A stretch of DNA of 64,000 nucleotides from Subtercola endophyticus (GCF_021044565.1 NZ_CP087997.1:2170001-2234000), one strand, 5' to 3'; shown: positions 51,185 through 60,585, counted from the stretch's first letter. Notes: generated by a model not told the origin, from the letters alone. Translations and numbers: made by a program.

Positions 51185-52393
51185 TCAGCGAACCTGAGCC
51201 GCGAAGGCCGGCTCCGCCGTGCGCCGGCGAATGAGGTACCCGAGCTGAAAGAGCACGAGCGCGATGAGCACCGCGCCGGCGCCCACGTCGGGCACCAGCT
51301 GCGCACCCCCGACGGCGAGCGCCGCGCCCCCGAGCAGAGGTGCCAGCGCGATTCCGGCATACATGGCGGTCGTGTACCACGACAGCACGATTCCCGACGC
51401 GGCGGGGTCGATGGAGATCAGCCGATGCTGCAGCGGCGGCACGGCCGAGAAAGCCGCCAGACCCCACACCGCGAAGACGACGGCCGTCACCAGGTAGTTG
51501 AGGTCGATGATCGGCAGCACCACCAGCGCGAAGAAGTGGATGATCATGAACGCGCTCGCCGTGCGCCGGTTGCCGAACCGGTCGGTCAGAAAGCCAGACC
51601 CGAGGTTTCCCACGGTGCCCGCGAGGCCGTAGACGAGCAGCAGCACCGCCAGCAGTGTGCCATTGCTGTTCGTCGCGCCCGCCGTGATCTCTGAGCTGAA
51701 GATGTACACCACGTTGAATCCGGCGGTCATGAAGAGCGTGGCGCCGAGCACCACCACGATGCGGTGGTCACGCAGCGGCGCGAAGCGCTCCGCGATGCTC
51801 ACCGGATTTCCGAGCGGCACCCTGCGCAGGAAGAACGCGACGAGCACCCCGAGCACCGCCGCCATCGCTGCCACGACGTACAGCGGCAGCTGCCAGCCGC
51901 CGGATGCTCCCAAAGCCGTTCCGAGCGGAGAACCCAGTGCACTGGCCAGCGTGAAGCCGAGTGTGACGAAGGCGATGGCCTGACCGCGCTTGACCGGAGG
52001 CGCCAGCGAGGCCGCAGCAGCGGTCGCGGCGGGAACGAGCGCCGCACCACCCAGGGCAGCCACGATTCGCCCGACGGTGAACACTCCGAGCGTCGGTGCC
52101 GCTGCAGCGATCACCGTGCCCACGGCGATCAACCCGAGGCCCGACGCCATCAACGTGGTTCGCGAGACTCTCGGCAGCAGAATGGCGACCGCCGGTGCCG
52201 CAACGGCGACCACGATGGCGTAGAACGTGATGGAGTAGCTCACATCGGCCGGCCGCACGTCGAGCGACGCGGCGATGTCGGGCAGCAGCCCGGCGATGAC
52301 GAAGGCGTTCGTTCCGACCACGAAGAGACCGAACGCCAGCAGCGCGAGCCGTGGGTAGTAGCGCGCGGAGTACGATGGTTCGATGGTCGTCAT
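51185..52393 (-). CDS. MFS transporter (DHA1-type, AraJ/arabinose-efflux-like)
   Basis: 402 residues from ATG 52393 (MTTIEPSYSARYYPRLALLA), 12 helices. LFVVGTNAFVIAGLLPDIAA in helix 1, LFMTAGFNVVYIFSSEITA and the motif-A-like GSGFLTDRFGNRRTASA point to the drug:H+ antiporter-1 group. Divergent from an ArsR regulator across a 52-base region with a dyad, so probably ArsR-regulated. Substrate unknown. Confidence 0.88.
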   Translation of the reverse strand: MTTIEPSYSARYYPRLALLAFGLFVVGTNAFVIAGLLPDIAASLDVRPADVSYSITFYAIVVAVAAPAVAILLPRVSRTTLMASGLGLIAVGTVIAAAAPTLGVFTVGRIVAALGGAALVPAATAAAASLAPPVKRGQAIAFVTLGFTLASALGSPLGTALGASGGWQLPLYVVAAMAAVLGVLVAFFLRRVPLGNPVSIAERFAPLRDHRIVVVLGATLFMTAGFNVVYIFSSEITAGATNSNGTLLAVLLLVYGLAGTVGNLGSGFLTDRFGNRRTASAFMIIHFFALVVLPIIDLNYLVTAVVFAVWGLAAFSAVPPLQHRLISIDPAASGIVLSWYTTAMYAGIALAPLLGGAALAVGGAQLVPDVGAGAVLIALVLFQLGYLIRRRTAEPAFAAQVR

Positions 52394-52412
52394 ACTATTA
52401 GCGTATCGTATA

Positions 52413-52430
52413 GTTTGATGATCATCGAAC
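52413..52430. promoter_or_regulatory. 18-base palindromic operator between MFS and arsR
   Basis: GTTTGATGATCATCGAAC: eight of nine base pairs are symmetric, around a perfect GATGATCATC core. A TATAGT hexamer (52409-52414) overlaps its left edge. It is placed to control both divergent genes and is the probable ArsR site. Confidence 0.6.
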
Positions 52431-52445
52431 AATGAACCCACGTGG

Positions 52446-52784
52446 ATGACCGACATGTCTTTTCCGCAGCCGAACGCCGACGACATTCGACTTACCGACA
52501 TTCTGCGCGCACTCTCTGACCCGGGGCGCGTGAAGATGCTGCAGGTGCTGGCCGACGACGGCTACCATTCCTGTACGGTCGACGAGTTCGGGCTCGACAT
52601 CACCAAGTCGACTCTCTCGCACCATTTCAAGACGCTCCGTGAAGCCGGGCTCACAACGGTGCTGATCGAGGGGCGGAATCGCCGTATCGCCTTGCGCCGA
52701 CAGGAGCTCGACGAGCGTTTTCCCGGCCTGATCGATTCGCTGACCAGCGCCGCTGCGGTGGCCGACGTCGATGCGGCACACTGA
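52446..52784 (+). CDS. ArsR-family winged-helix regulator
   Basis: 112 residues. ILRALSDPGRVKMLQVLADD, then KSTLSHHFKTLREAGLTTVL (recognition helix) and the wing VLIEGRNRRIALRR. There is no cysteine metal-binding ELCVCDL-type motif; the only Cys is in YHSCTVDE. So this looks like a non-metal member of the family, of the type often paired with MFS exporters. Confidence 0.9.
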   Translation: MTDMSFPQPNADDIRLTDILRALSDPGRVKMLQVLADDGYHSCTVDEFGLDITKSTLSHHFKTLREAGLTTVLIEGRNRRIALRRQELDERFPGLIDSLTSAAAVADVDAAH

Positions 52785-52796
52785 CAATTCGCCAGG

Positions 52797-53192
52797 CTAA
52801 CTGCGCGGCGAGCTGACCTTGTCGGGCGAGATGATCAGCATCACCCGCGTCTGGTCGCGCCCGCCGTACCAGGGGTAGTCCGTTCCGAGGTATTTGTGCG
52901 CCAGTTCGTTGATGTGATCCGCGGCGCCCTCGGTGCGGGTCTCGATCACGGTACCGCGCACCTGCACATAGCGCGTGGGTTCGTCGGCGTCGGCGATCGC
53001 CACGGCGACCCGCGGGTCACGTTCGATGTTGCGCAGCTTCTGAAAACCCGCCACCGTATTGATCACCACGTTCTCTCCGTCGGTGTCGACCCAGGTCTCC
53101 GTGAGCTGAGGCGACCCGTCGGGCATGGTCGTGGCGATGAAGCAGAGGCTCGGCTTACGAAGCAGGTCGAGCAGTTCGGGTGAGAGTGTCAT
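52797..53192 (-). CDS. PPOX-class F420-dependent oxidoreductase
   Basis: 131 residues, split beta-barrel flavin/deazaflavin-binding fold. LRKPSLCFIATTMPDGSPQL, TETWVDTDGENVVINT, KLRNIERDPRVAVAIADADE and RYVQVRGTVIE match the TIGR03618 group. It is a likely consumer of the F420 made by the cof genes at the left end. Substrate unknown. Convergent with arsR, 12 bases apart. Confidence 0.88.
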   Translation of the reverse strand: MTLSPELLDLLRKPSLCFIATTMPDGSPQLTETWVDTDGENVVINTVAGFQKLRNIERDPRVAVAIADADEPTRYVQVRGTVIETRTEGAADHINELAHKYLGTDYPWYGGRDQTRVMLIISPDKVSSPRS

Positions 53193-53222
53193 AGCTTCAA
53201 GTATTGCCGTTCATCCACGGCC

Positions 53223-53282
53223 CGATCGATTCACCACCGATCGATTCACCACCGATCGATTCACCACCGAGTGATTCAACTA
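53223..53282. repeat. 15-base tandem repeat between divergent PPOX and antiporter genes
   Basis: Three exact copies of CGATCGATTCACCAC (53223, 53238, 53253) and one diverged copy (53268). Each has a CGATCG palindrome, and the array ends ~14 bases before the antiporter ATG. It could provide several protein sites or alter promoter spacing. Confidence 0.85.
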
Positions 53283-53295
53283 CCGAGGGGTAACC

Positions 53296-54879
53296 ATGCT
53301 GGGTCTCGAAATACTGGTGATCATCGGCCTCACCATCTTCGGTGGCGGCGCGCTGGCGCACAAACTGCGGCTGCCGCCGCCGCTCGTACTGCTCGTGGCC
53401 GGTGCCGTGCTGGGGTTCATTCCGTGGTTCGCGGGTATCGCGCTGCCGCCCGACCTCGTGATTCTGCTGTTTCTGCCGGCCCTGCTGTACTGGGAGTCGC
53501 TCAACACCTCGCTGCGCGAGATCCGCCGCAATCTGCGCGTCATCGTGCTCAGCGCCATCGTGCTTGTTCTCGTGACGGCGGGCGTCGTGGCCGCCATCGC
53601 ACACGGGTTCGGGATGCCCTGGCCCATCGCCTTCGTACTCGGAGCCATTCTGGCCCCCACCGACGCCACGGCCGTCGCCTCGGTCGCCGGGCATCTGCCG
53701 CGCCGTAACGCGACCATTCTGCGGGCCGAGAGCCTCATCAACGACGGCACGGCTCTCGTGCTCTACGCCATCGCCCTCGGAGCCGCCGTGAGCGGCACCC
53801 CCATCTCGATCGGCGCCGCCACGCTGCGCTTCATCGCCTCGTACGCGTTCGGCATCGCCATCGGGCTGGCGGTCGGGCTCATCGTGGTGCTGCTGCGCCG
53901 CCTCGTGCGCGACCGGCTGCTGGTCAACACGCTCAGCGTCGTCACCCCGTTTCTGGCCTATCTGCCGGCCGAGTACTTCGGAGTGTCGGGCGTGGTCGCT
54001 GTCGTGACGTGCGGACTCTTGATCTTTCAGACCGGGCCCCGGCTCATCACGGCGAGCATGCGTGAACAGTCGTACGGTTTCTGGCAGCTCAGCACCTTCA
54101 TTCTGAACGGCGCCCTCTTCGTGCTCATCGGATTCGAGTTGCACACCGTGACCGCGGGCCTTGGCACAGGTTGGGCGCAGACCCTGGGCTTCGGCCTGCT
54201 GATCGCAGTGGCCGTGTTCGCCACCCGGCTGGTCTGGTCGAACACCATTCCGTACGTCATCCGGGCGCTCGATCGGCGACCGACCCAACGGCTGCGGCGC
54301 GTGCGCTTTCGGCAGCGCATTCCCAACGCCTGGGCGGGGTTTCGCGGTGCGGTGTCGCTCGCTGCGGCGCTGGCGTTGCCCACCACCACGAGTTCGGGCG
54401 ACCCTCTGCCCTACCGCGACCTCATCATCGCAACGACTTTCATCGTCATTCTGTTCACGCTCGTCGTGCAGGGGCTCACCATGCCCGCGATCGTTCGGTG
54501 GGCGCACCTCGACCCCGACCCGACCGAGTTCGACGAAGAACTGCTGGCCGACCAAACGGGCCTGCGCGCAGAGCTGGCCGCATTGCCCGAGGTAGCTGCG
54601 CAGTTGAAGACCCCGAAGGAGTCGTCCGATGCCGTGCGGCACATGCTCGAGGTGCGGCTGGCGCGCATCCACCGCGAAGACGGCAATCCTGCCGCGGCCA
54701 GGCGCGAGGCGAGCGAGATCGACGCCAAGTCAGACCTGCAGGCCGCGTTGCTGCCGAAAAAGCGCGAGGCGGTCTACCGGTTGCGGCACGAGGGCGTCAT
54801 CGACGACGTGGTGCTGCGGCGCGTGACGGCTCGGCTCGACCTCGAGGAGCTGCGCCTGGCCCCGCCGCCCGAGGACTAG
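53296..54879 (+). CDS. Na+/H+ antiporter (CPA1/NhaP type)
   Basis: 527 residues, about 12 helices. Ion-site signature GAILAPTDATAVASVAGHLP followed by ATILRAESLINDGTALVLYA, the CPA1 TD and ND motifs. The cytosolic C-terminal ~115 residues are helical and charged (DPTEFDEELLADQTGLRAEL). Exchanges Na+ (or K+) for H+. ATG 53296. Confidence 0.92.
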   Translation: MLGLEILVIIGLTIFGGGALAHKLRLPPPLVLLVAGAVLGFIPWFAGIALPPDLVILLFLPALLYWESLNTSLREIRRNLRVIVLSAIVLVLVTAGVVAAIAHGFGMPWPIAFVLGAILAPTDATAVASVAGHLPRRNATILRAESLINDGTALVLYAIALGAAVSGTPISIGAATLRFIASYAFGIAIGLAVGLIVVLLRRLVRDRLLVNTLSVVTPFLAYLPAEYFGVSGVVAVVTCGLLIFQTGPRLITASMREQSYGFWQLSTFILNGALFVLIGFELHTVTAGLGTGWAQTLGFGLLIAVAVFATRLVWSNTIPYVIRALDRRPTQRLRRVRFRQRIPNAWAGFRGAVSLAAALALPTTTSSGDPLPYRDLIIATTFIVILFTLVVQGLTMPAIVRWAHLDPDPTEFDEELLADQTGLRAELAALPEVAAQLKTPKESSDAVRHMLEVRLARIHREDGNPAAARREASEIDAKSDLQAALLPKKREAVYRLRHEGVIDDVVLRRVTARLDLEELRLAPPPED

Positions 54880-54936
54880 TGACGGCCGTGGATGCTCGCT
54901 CCGGGCATCCACCTGCCCGGCGAGCAGCGCCGCGGC

Positions 54937-56619
54937 TCAGGCGCTCAGCACAGCGGGCTGGCCGTCGGCCTCTTCTTCGTGCTCGAGATCTTCTTCGACC
55001 TGTGCCACGACGTCGTCGGCCGACATGCGGCGACTGACGGCGAAGTAGAAGATCACCACAGCAAAGGCGGCCACGATCAGGGTGTCCCAGTCTGTCGGCA
55101 GAATGTTGAGTTCGGTGCTGCCGAAGTTGCCGAGCAGACCGAGCACACACATGCCGAGCAGCCACGGCCAGATCCACAGTGCCGCCTGCCAGCGCGTCTT
55201 TGCCAGGTTGATGTTCTTCGCCTTCACCAGGGCCGCGATCACGAACAGAATCTGGCCGATCAGCACGGCGACCGAGAGCCGCCATGTGGCGTCCCAGCCG
55301 CCCCAGTAGATGATGAGGTTCGCGAACACGAAGCCGAGCGGCAAGAGGAACATCGGCGCCGGCGCCTTGTAGGGGTGATGGCGTTTCAGGTCGGCCTTGC
55401 GCAGCGCCGCCAGCGAGATCGGCGCGAACGCGTACATGATGGCGGTCGCACTGGTGATGTACCCGACCAGCTGCAACCAGCCGGAACCCGGCACGAGCAG
55501 AGCGCCGATGCCGAGCAGGCTCGCCAGCACCAGCGACCAGATCGGCACGCCCCGTGCATTGATGCGTGTCAGGGCGTTCGGCAGACCCAGGGCGTAGGAG
55601 ATGCGCGCCGTGGTGCCGACGTAGATGAGGCCGGTTCCACCGGGGGAGATCACCGCGTCGATGATCAGGATCGCCGCGAGCCAGCCTGCACCGGCCGCGA
55701 GCGCGAGCGTGTAGTACGGGCCGTAGTCGCCGGCACCGATGGGGTTCGCCCAGCCGTTCTGAATAAGCGTGGCGGGGTCGAGCGAACCGATGAACGCCAC
55801 CTCGAGCAGCAGGTACAGCAGAGCACCGATGGCCATCGCCAGAATGATCGCCTTCGCGACATCCTTCTTCGGGTTCTTCGCCTCGCCCGCCATCTGCGAC
55901 GCCTGTTCGAAGCCTTGCAGCGCGAACACCACGCCGGCGGGGAGTGCGGCGAAGATGCCGTGGAAGCCGAAGGGCGCGAATCCGCCGTTCGCGGTGAAGT
56001 TCGCCGGGTGAAAGCTGAGCGTGATGAGTACCACGATGGTCAGGAGCGGAACGAACGTCTTCCAGATGACGATGCCCGTGTTGCTGTCGGAGAGCCAGCG
56101 GGCGCCGCCGAGGTTGATGAAGGTGAACAGAATCATGGCGAGGATGCCCACGACGATGCCTTGCGTGGTCAGCGTTCCGTCGACGTTGACGAGCGGAAAG
56201 TCGTTCTTGATGTTGCCCACCGAGTTCACGTAGCTCAAGCTGGCCTCGACCTCGAGCGGGGCGATGAACACCGCCTGCAGGTAGGTGACCCAGCCGGCCG
56301 TGAAGCCCGCAAAACCGCCGAAGGCGTAGTGCGGGTACCGCGCCGTGCCGCCCGCAACAGGGTACGCCCCGCCCAGATCGGCGTGGATGAGTGCGAGCAC
56401 CATGAGCATGATCGCGGCTATCACCCAGGAGATGAGCGCCGATCCCCCGGCGAACTTCGCGGCGGTGAGCGCACCGAGCAGCCAGCCCGACCCGATGATC
56501 GATCCGAGCGAGACGAACGTGAGCCCCCAGAACCCGACGGTTCGCTTCAGGGCGGGAGAGGATCCGGTCGCCGTGGAGGCAGAGCTTGAGGCGGCGGATG
56601 GTGCAGCGGAAGTAGTCAT
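54937..56619 (-). CDS. APC-family amino acid permease
   Basis: 560 residues from ATG 56619 (MTTSAAPSAASSSASTA), with GAGGTGG upstream. A Ser/Ala-rich start precedes ~13 helices. VGFWGLTFVSLGSIIGSGWL is the APC helix-1 glycine-rich motif, and AGEAKNPKKDVAKAIILAMA is the conserved loop after helix 6. Substrate not determined. The 219 bases between it and parA show no gene. Confidence 0.9.
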   Translation of the reverse strand: MTTSAAPSAASSSASTATGSSPALKRTVGFWGLTFVSLGSIIGSGWLLGALTAAKFAGGSALISWVIAAIMLMVLALIHADLGGAYPVAGGTARYPHYAFGGFAGFTAGWVTYLQAVFIAPLEVEASLSYVNSVGNIKNDFPLVNVDGTLTTQGIVVGILAMILFTFINLGGARWLSDSNTGIVIWKTFVPLLTIVVLITLSFHPANFTANGGFAPFGFHGIFAALPAGVVFALQGFEQASQMAGEAKNPKKDVAKAIILAMAIGALLYLLLEVAFIGSLDPATLIQNGWANPIGAGDYGPYYTLALAAGAGWLAAILIIDAVISPGGTGLIYVGTTARISYALGLPNALTRINARGVPIWSLVLASLLGIGALLVPGSGWLQLVGYITSATAIMYAFAPISLAALRKADLKRHHPYKAPAPMFLLPLGFVFANLIIYWGGWDATWRLSVAVLIGQILFVIAALVKAKNINLAKTRWQAALWIWPWLLGMCVLGLLGNFGSTELNILPTDWDTLIVAAFAVVIFYFAVSRRMSADDVVAQVEEDLEHEEEADGQPAVLSA

Positions 56620-56838
56620 GGCAGCCACCTCAGGTAGGTGAATCACGGGCCGTGCAGAGTTCGACCACAGTACTTCTCTCGATGCCGCGCCGCCAGACTT
56701 CGTGCCTGAGAGAACTCACACCTGACATTCGCGAGGAGGGCGCGTATCCTCCGCCCCGTTTGGGGGTGTCTGCCCGCACGACGGCGGTTCGACACGGCGC
56801 AACTCCCCTGCGGCCCGGGGCGGGCTTAGGCTTCGGCC

Positions 56839-57594
56839 ATGAAGGTCGTCGCTGTCTACAGCACCAAGGGTGGCGTCGGCAAGACGACGACGGCCGTCAA
56901 CTTGGCGTGTGAGGCCGCGCGCGACTTTCGGGTGCTGCTGTGGGATCTCGACCCGCAGGGCGCGGCGACCTACCTGCTCGACGTGAAACCCAAGCTCAAG
57001 GGCGGCGTCGAGTCACTCGTCGCCGGGCGCACGGCGACGGCGGCTGTCATCCGACCCACCGCGAACCGGCGGCTCGACGTCATTCCCGCCGACGCCGGCT
57101 ACCGCGAGCTCGACCTGGTGTTCGACGCTGCGAAGAAGTCGGGTGAACGCATCTCGCGAATTCTCGAACCGGTCTCTCGACAGTACGACGTGGTCATTCT
57201 CGACTGCCCGCCCGGCGAGTCCGTCGTCGCTCGCAACGCTCTGCACACGGCAGACGTCGTGGTCGTTCCGCTTGTTCCCTCGCCGCTGTCGATGCGCTCG
57301 CTCGACCAGGTGAGGGCGATCGTCGCCGAGGCCGACGAACCGGCGCGGATGCTCGCCTTCTTGTCGATGGTCGACCGCCGCAAATCGACCCATCGTGACG
57401 CCGTGCGCGACCTGCCGAGAGAGCACGCCGAGGTGAGCAACATCGTCGTGCCGTCGACCGTGGTCATCGAGCGCATGGGCTCCGAACGCCGCGCCGTCTC
57501 CGACTACGCCCCCAACACCGAGGCGGCCCGGGCATACAGCGAGCTCTGGGTGCGCGCCGCCTCCCTCGTCAAAGCCAAGCACCGCAAACACTAG
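56839..57594 (+). CDS. ParA-family ATPase (orphan)
   Basis: 251 residues. The canonical deviant Walker A is YSTKGGVGKTTTAVNLA (Lys10 on), Walker A' LWDLDPQG, Walker B VVILDCPPGES. No parB or parS-like cluster is nearby, so it is an orphan ParA of the kind that positions other cargo. Stop overlaps the convergent hydrolase stop by 4 bases. It contrasts with the altered P-loop of the relative at 40-42 kb. Confidence 0.9.
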   Translation: MKVVAVYSTKGGVGKTTTAVNLACEAARDFRVLLWDLDPQGAATYLLDVKPKLKGGVESLVAGRTATAAVIRPTANRRLDVIPADAGYRELDLVFDAAKKSGERISRILEPVSRQYDVVILDCPPGESVVARNALHTADVVVVPLVPSPLSMRSLDQVRAIVAEADEPARMLAFLSMVDRRKSTHRDAVRDLPREHAEVSNIVVPSTVVIERMGSERRAVSDYAPNTEAARAYSELWVRAASLVKAKHRKH

Positions 57595-58589
57595 CCCGAG
57601 AGGCCGTTGACGAAGGCGACGGCCGCCGCGGAGATCTGGGTGCGGGCGGCGTCGTGGGTGATGGTCGGGGTGCCGTCGCCCTGCTGGGGGCCGTAGTCGC
57701 CGAAGAAGGCGTGCACTCCGCCTTCGACCACCACGTAGTCGGTGTCGGGCGGCAGCGACGACTTCGAGGCGTCGATCTTCGCGGGAGTGGCGAGTCCATC
57801 GTTCGAGCCGGAGATCGAGAGCACCTGGGCGTCGAGTCCGCTCATGTCGGTGGCGGGATACGAGGCGAAGAGCAGCAGCCCCACGACCGGCTCGCTGGCT
57901 GCGCCGGCGTAGGCCTGGGCATCCATCGCCGCCACCGTGCCGCCCAGCGAGTGCCCGCCGACGACCCACTGTGTCACCTCGGGGTACTGCGAGCGCGCGG
58001 CGTCGAACGCCCCCGTCGAGAGGAACGCGATGCCGAACGGCTGCTTCGGAATCACCACCAGGCGCCCCGCCTCGGCCAACGGTCTCAGTACCGCGGCGTA
58101 GGCGCGGGCATCCACCTTCGCGCCGGGCTGAAAGAACACACCGGTGTCGCTGACGGAAGCGCCCGCTCCCGAGGGAGTGAGCACGATCTCGGTCGGCGTC
58201 TCGCTGACGGTCACCGCCGAATCGGAGGTCGCCGCATCCGAGGTCATCGCGGCGAGGGCCGGTTGCTGCGCCGACGACGGCACGAGCCACGCGACAATCG
58301 CCACCATGATGAGCGACAGAACGAGCAGGATGCCCGTGATCACCTTGTGCCGCCGGTGCACCGGTCGCCGCCGAAGCCACGCGCGCACCGCCACCAGCAC
58401 GGCCACCACCAACGTCACCGCCAGCAGTACGACGTACGCCGGATGCCCGTGCACGAGCATCGCCCCCGTCGACACCGCCGCCCAGACGGTGACGACCACG
58501 GCGAGCGTCGCGACCACCCGCACCGCCCAGAACATGACGGTGTCGCCCCGAGTGACTCGAGGCGACACCGCGACAGACTGTTGGCTCAT
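57591..58589 (-). CDS. Membrane-anchored alpha/beta hydrolase
   Basis: 332 residues. Three hydrophobic N-terminal helices (~18-110: MFWAVRVVATLAVVVTVWAA) anchor an extracytoplasmic hydrolase domain. Nucleophile elbow VVGGHSLGGTVAA, acid in SGSNDGLATP, His in VEGGVHAFFGDYGPQQGDGT. The active site is complete, in contrast to the 34.9 kb homologue. Resembles the Abhydrolase_5 lipase/esterase group; substrate unknown. Confidence 0.85.
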   Translation of the reverse strand: MSQQSVAVSPRVTRGDTVMFWAVRVVATLAVVVTVWAAVSTGAMLVHGHPAYVVLLAVTLVVAVLVAVRAWLRRRPVHRRHKVITGILLVLSLIMVAIVAWLVPSSAQQPALAAMTSDAATSDSAVTVSETPTEIVLTPSGAGASVSDTGVFFQPGAKVDARAYAAVLRPLAEAGRLVVIPKQPFGIAFLSTGAFDAARSQYPEVTQWVVGGHSLGGTVAAMDAQAYAGAASEPVVGLLLFASYPATDMSGLDAQVLSISGSNDGLATPAKIDASKSSLPPDTDYVVVEGGVHAFFGDYGPQQGDGTPTITHDAARTQISAAAVAFVNGLSG

Positions 58590-58610
58590 GCAGCTGAGCC
58601 TAAGGGGTTT

Positions 58611-59462
58611 CTACTTCGGGTCGAGGTTGATGCCCGCCATCGCGAGGTGCCCCGAGTCGACCGGCAGTGAGATTCCGGTGACGTTCGAAGCCAGCGACGA
58701 GTTCAGGAACAGCGCAGCGTTCGCGATCACCTCGGGGTCCATGAAACCGGAGCCCTTCAGAATGCCGTACGAACGGCCCGCAGCGAGCAGGTCTTCGCGG
58801 GTACCGCCGGGGTGCCCGGCCATCATGTCGTAGCCCTGCTGGTTGTTGGTCATGCCGGTGAGAATCGTGCCCGGGTTCACCGTGTTGGCCCGGATGCCCT
58901 GCGGCCCCAGTTCGACCGCGATCGCCTTCATGAACCCCACGACCGCGAACTTGGCCGCCGTGTAGTGCGAGAAGAACGGACCACCCTCGAGACCGTTCAC
59001 CGAGCTCGTCATGACGATCGAGCCCTGCTGCCGCTCGATCATGTGCGGCACCACGGCCTTGACCGACTGCCAGACGCCCGTGATGTTGATGTCGAGCATC
59101 TCCTGCCAGGTTTCGCGGCTCATCTCCTGAACGGGCCCGAGGGTCCAGATGCCCGCGTTCGCGATGAGACAGTCGATCTGGCCGAACTGTGCGATGCCTT
59201 CCTCCACGGCGGCATCGAGAGCGTCTTGGTCACGAACATCCGCCTCGATGCTGAGCACCCGGCGGTCGAGCGCCTCGACCTGGCTCACCGTCTCTGCGAT
59301 GTCGTCGGCGGTGGTGTGCGCGTACGGAACCGTGGCGAACGGTTTTGTCGTGTCGACGAAGACGATGTCAGCGCCCTCCCGTGCCGAGACCACGGCGTGA
59401 GCCCGGCCCTGGCCGCGGCCGCCACCGGTGATGAATACTACTTTGCCGTCGAGAAGACCCAT
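58611..59462 (-). CDS. Mycofactocin-coupled SDR-family oxidoreductase
   Basis: 283 residues. The TIGR03971 pattern has the long cofactor insert typical of mycofactocin-dependent SDRs: KVVFITGGGRGQGRAHAVVS, VFVDTTKPFATVPYAHTTAD, then IEADVRDQDALDAAV. Catalytic Ser in MTSSVNGLEG and YTAAKFA (Tyr-x3-Lys). Members keep NAD tightly bound and use the peptide cofactor mycofactocin as electron acceptor. No mft gene is in the window. GGGAG lies ~12 bases upstream. Confidence 0.88.
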   Translation of the reverse strand: MGLLDGKVVFITGGGRGQGRAHAVVSAREGADIVFVDTTKPFATVPYAHTTADDIAETVSQVEALDRRVLSIEADVRDQDALDAAVEEGIAQFGQIDCLIANAGIWTLGPVQEMSRETWQEMLDINITGVWQSVKAVVPHMIERQQGSIVMTSSVNGLEGGPFFSHYTAAKFAVVGFMKAIAVELGPQGIRANTVNPGTILTGMTNNQQGYDMMAGHPGGTREDLLAAGRSYGILKGSGFMDPEVIANAALFLNSSLASNVTGISLPVDSGHLAMAGINLDPK

Positions 59463-59609
59463 ATTCGTTCAAACTCCCTTGTGTCATCGTGAGCGCGAAA
59501 TCTCTTCGCGCGCGCCGCATGTGCTGGCGCACAGGGCACCCCACGGCTGGTCACACAAGCAGCGATCGTCATTGAGGCACTCGGTGCCAAATAACTTACT
59601 CCTGCCCCC

Positions 59610-59690
59610 TCGGGGGCGGTAGCCCTCGTCAGCGCGACGCGAGAAATCAGCGCGACACTCAAAATCAGCGCGACGCGAGAAACGTCAGCG
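59610..59690. repeat. TCAGCGCGACGCGAGAAA direct repeats near a small gene's end
   Basis: TCAGCGCGAC recurs four times (about 59630, 59647, 59665 and 59685), with variable spacing near 18-20 bases. The third copy contains the stop codon of the small membrane protein. A CCCCC/GGGGG hairpin lies just left (~59606-59620). Nothing else is seen in the 200-base gap. Confidence 0.6.
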
Positions 59691-59931
59691 CGAAGCCGCC
59701 GAGGGTCACGAGCACCATCAGCACCCCGAACGCGATTCCCCAACGGATGCGCGGCGGCGCCGCCTCGGCACGCACCGACCCCCACATGTAGGCCACCTGG
59801 TGCACCCGATGCGCCTGCGCGATCACGTCTCGAGTTCCCGGCAGGGACTCGTCGAGCAGCCCGTCGCGGGCCCGCGCCTCGATGGCGAGCGCCTCCTCGA
59901 GCGTCATGGCGTGCTGCTTCGACCGGCTCAT
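59665..59931 (-). CDS. Small single-pass membrane protein, unknown
   Basis: 88 residues from ATG 59931 (MSRSKQHAMTLEEALAIEAR). An acidic helical N-terminal half is followed by one C-terminal transmembrane helix (WGIAFGVLMVLVTLGGFALT) and a short tail. No family is recognised. It lies 5 bases after the DUF1992 gene on the same strand, so they are probably co-transcribed. Confidence 0.65.
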   Translation of the reverse strand: MSRSKQHAMTLEEALAIEARARDGLLDESLPGTRDVIAQAHRVHQVAYMWGSVRAEAAPPRIRWGIAFGVLMVLVTLGGFALTFLASR

Positions 59932-59936
59932 GGCTC

Positions 59937-60539
59937 TCAGAACCCCTCGGTACGCCGGGCACGACGCCGCTCGCGCCACGACATCGCCCGCAGCTCGGCC
60001 TCCCGGCGTTCGCGGGCCTCGTGCGCCGCGGTCGCGCGGGCGGAGCGGCGCTCGCGCCAGCGCGCCAGTTCGTCGTCGACGTCGCGCATCGGCGTGATGA
60101 CCGGAGGGCCGCCCTTCAGCTGCCGGCGCGCCTCGACGATGCGGGCGTTGAAATCGGTGAGCAACTGCCGTGCGGCGTGTTCTGACGGCGCAGCGTCGAG
60201 CCGATCATCCAGGGTCTGGTTCTCGGTGCGCAGCGTGAGGGCCGGCGGGCCGAGACCGGTGATGTTCTCGCGCTCGATCTTCTTGCGAATCCACCAGTCG
60301 GGGTCGTAGGTCTGCTCGAGCCCGGTGAGCGGCTTGCCGGCGCCCGGCAGGTTGTCGAACGCGCCCGCGCGCATGGCCTGCTGAATCTGGATCTCGACGT
60401 ATTGCGCGCGTGCCTCCATGCGCGTCTGGCCCGCCACGTCTGCTTCGTTCTCGTCGACCTCAGCGCCAGGCGTGCTGCCGTCGACCTGGTAGCGGGCGAC
60501 GTTCAGCCGCGTATCGCTGCGCTCGTTGTTGCGGGCCAT
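59937..60539 (-). CDS. DUF1992 (DnaJ C28-like conserved domain) protein
   Basis: 200 residues. The DUF1992 domain (~40-110) contains VEIQIQQAMRAGAFDNLPGA, GKPLTGLEQTYDPDWWIRKK and IERENI. The rest is Arg/Glu-rich helix (WRERRSARATAAHEARERRE). The domain is found in DnaJ-like proteins but no J domain is here. Function unknown. Confidence 0.85.
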   Translation of the reverse strand: MARNNERSDTRLNVARYQVDGSTPGAEVDENEADVAGQTRMEARAQYVEIQIQQAMRAGAFDNLPGAGKPLTGLEQTYDPDWWIRKKIERENITGLGPPALTLRTENQTLDDRLDAAPSEHAARQLLTDFNARIVEARRQLKGGPPVITPMRDVDDELARWRERRSARATAAHEARERREAELRAMSWRERRRARRTEGF

Positions 60540-60585
60540 GCCTCAAGCCTAAATTCGGATTCGCTCGCGCGCACCCCCTTGCGCC

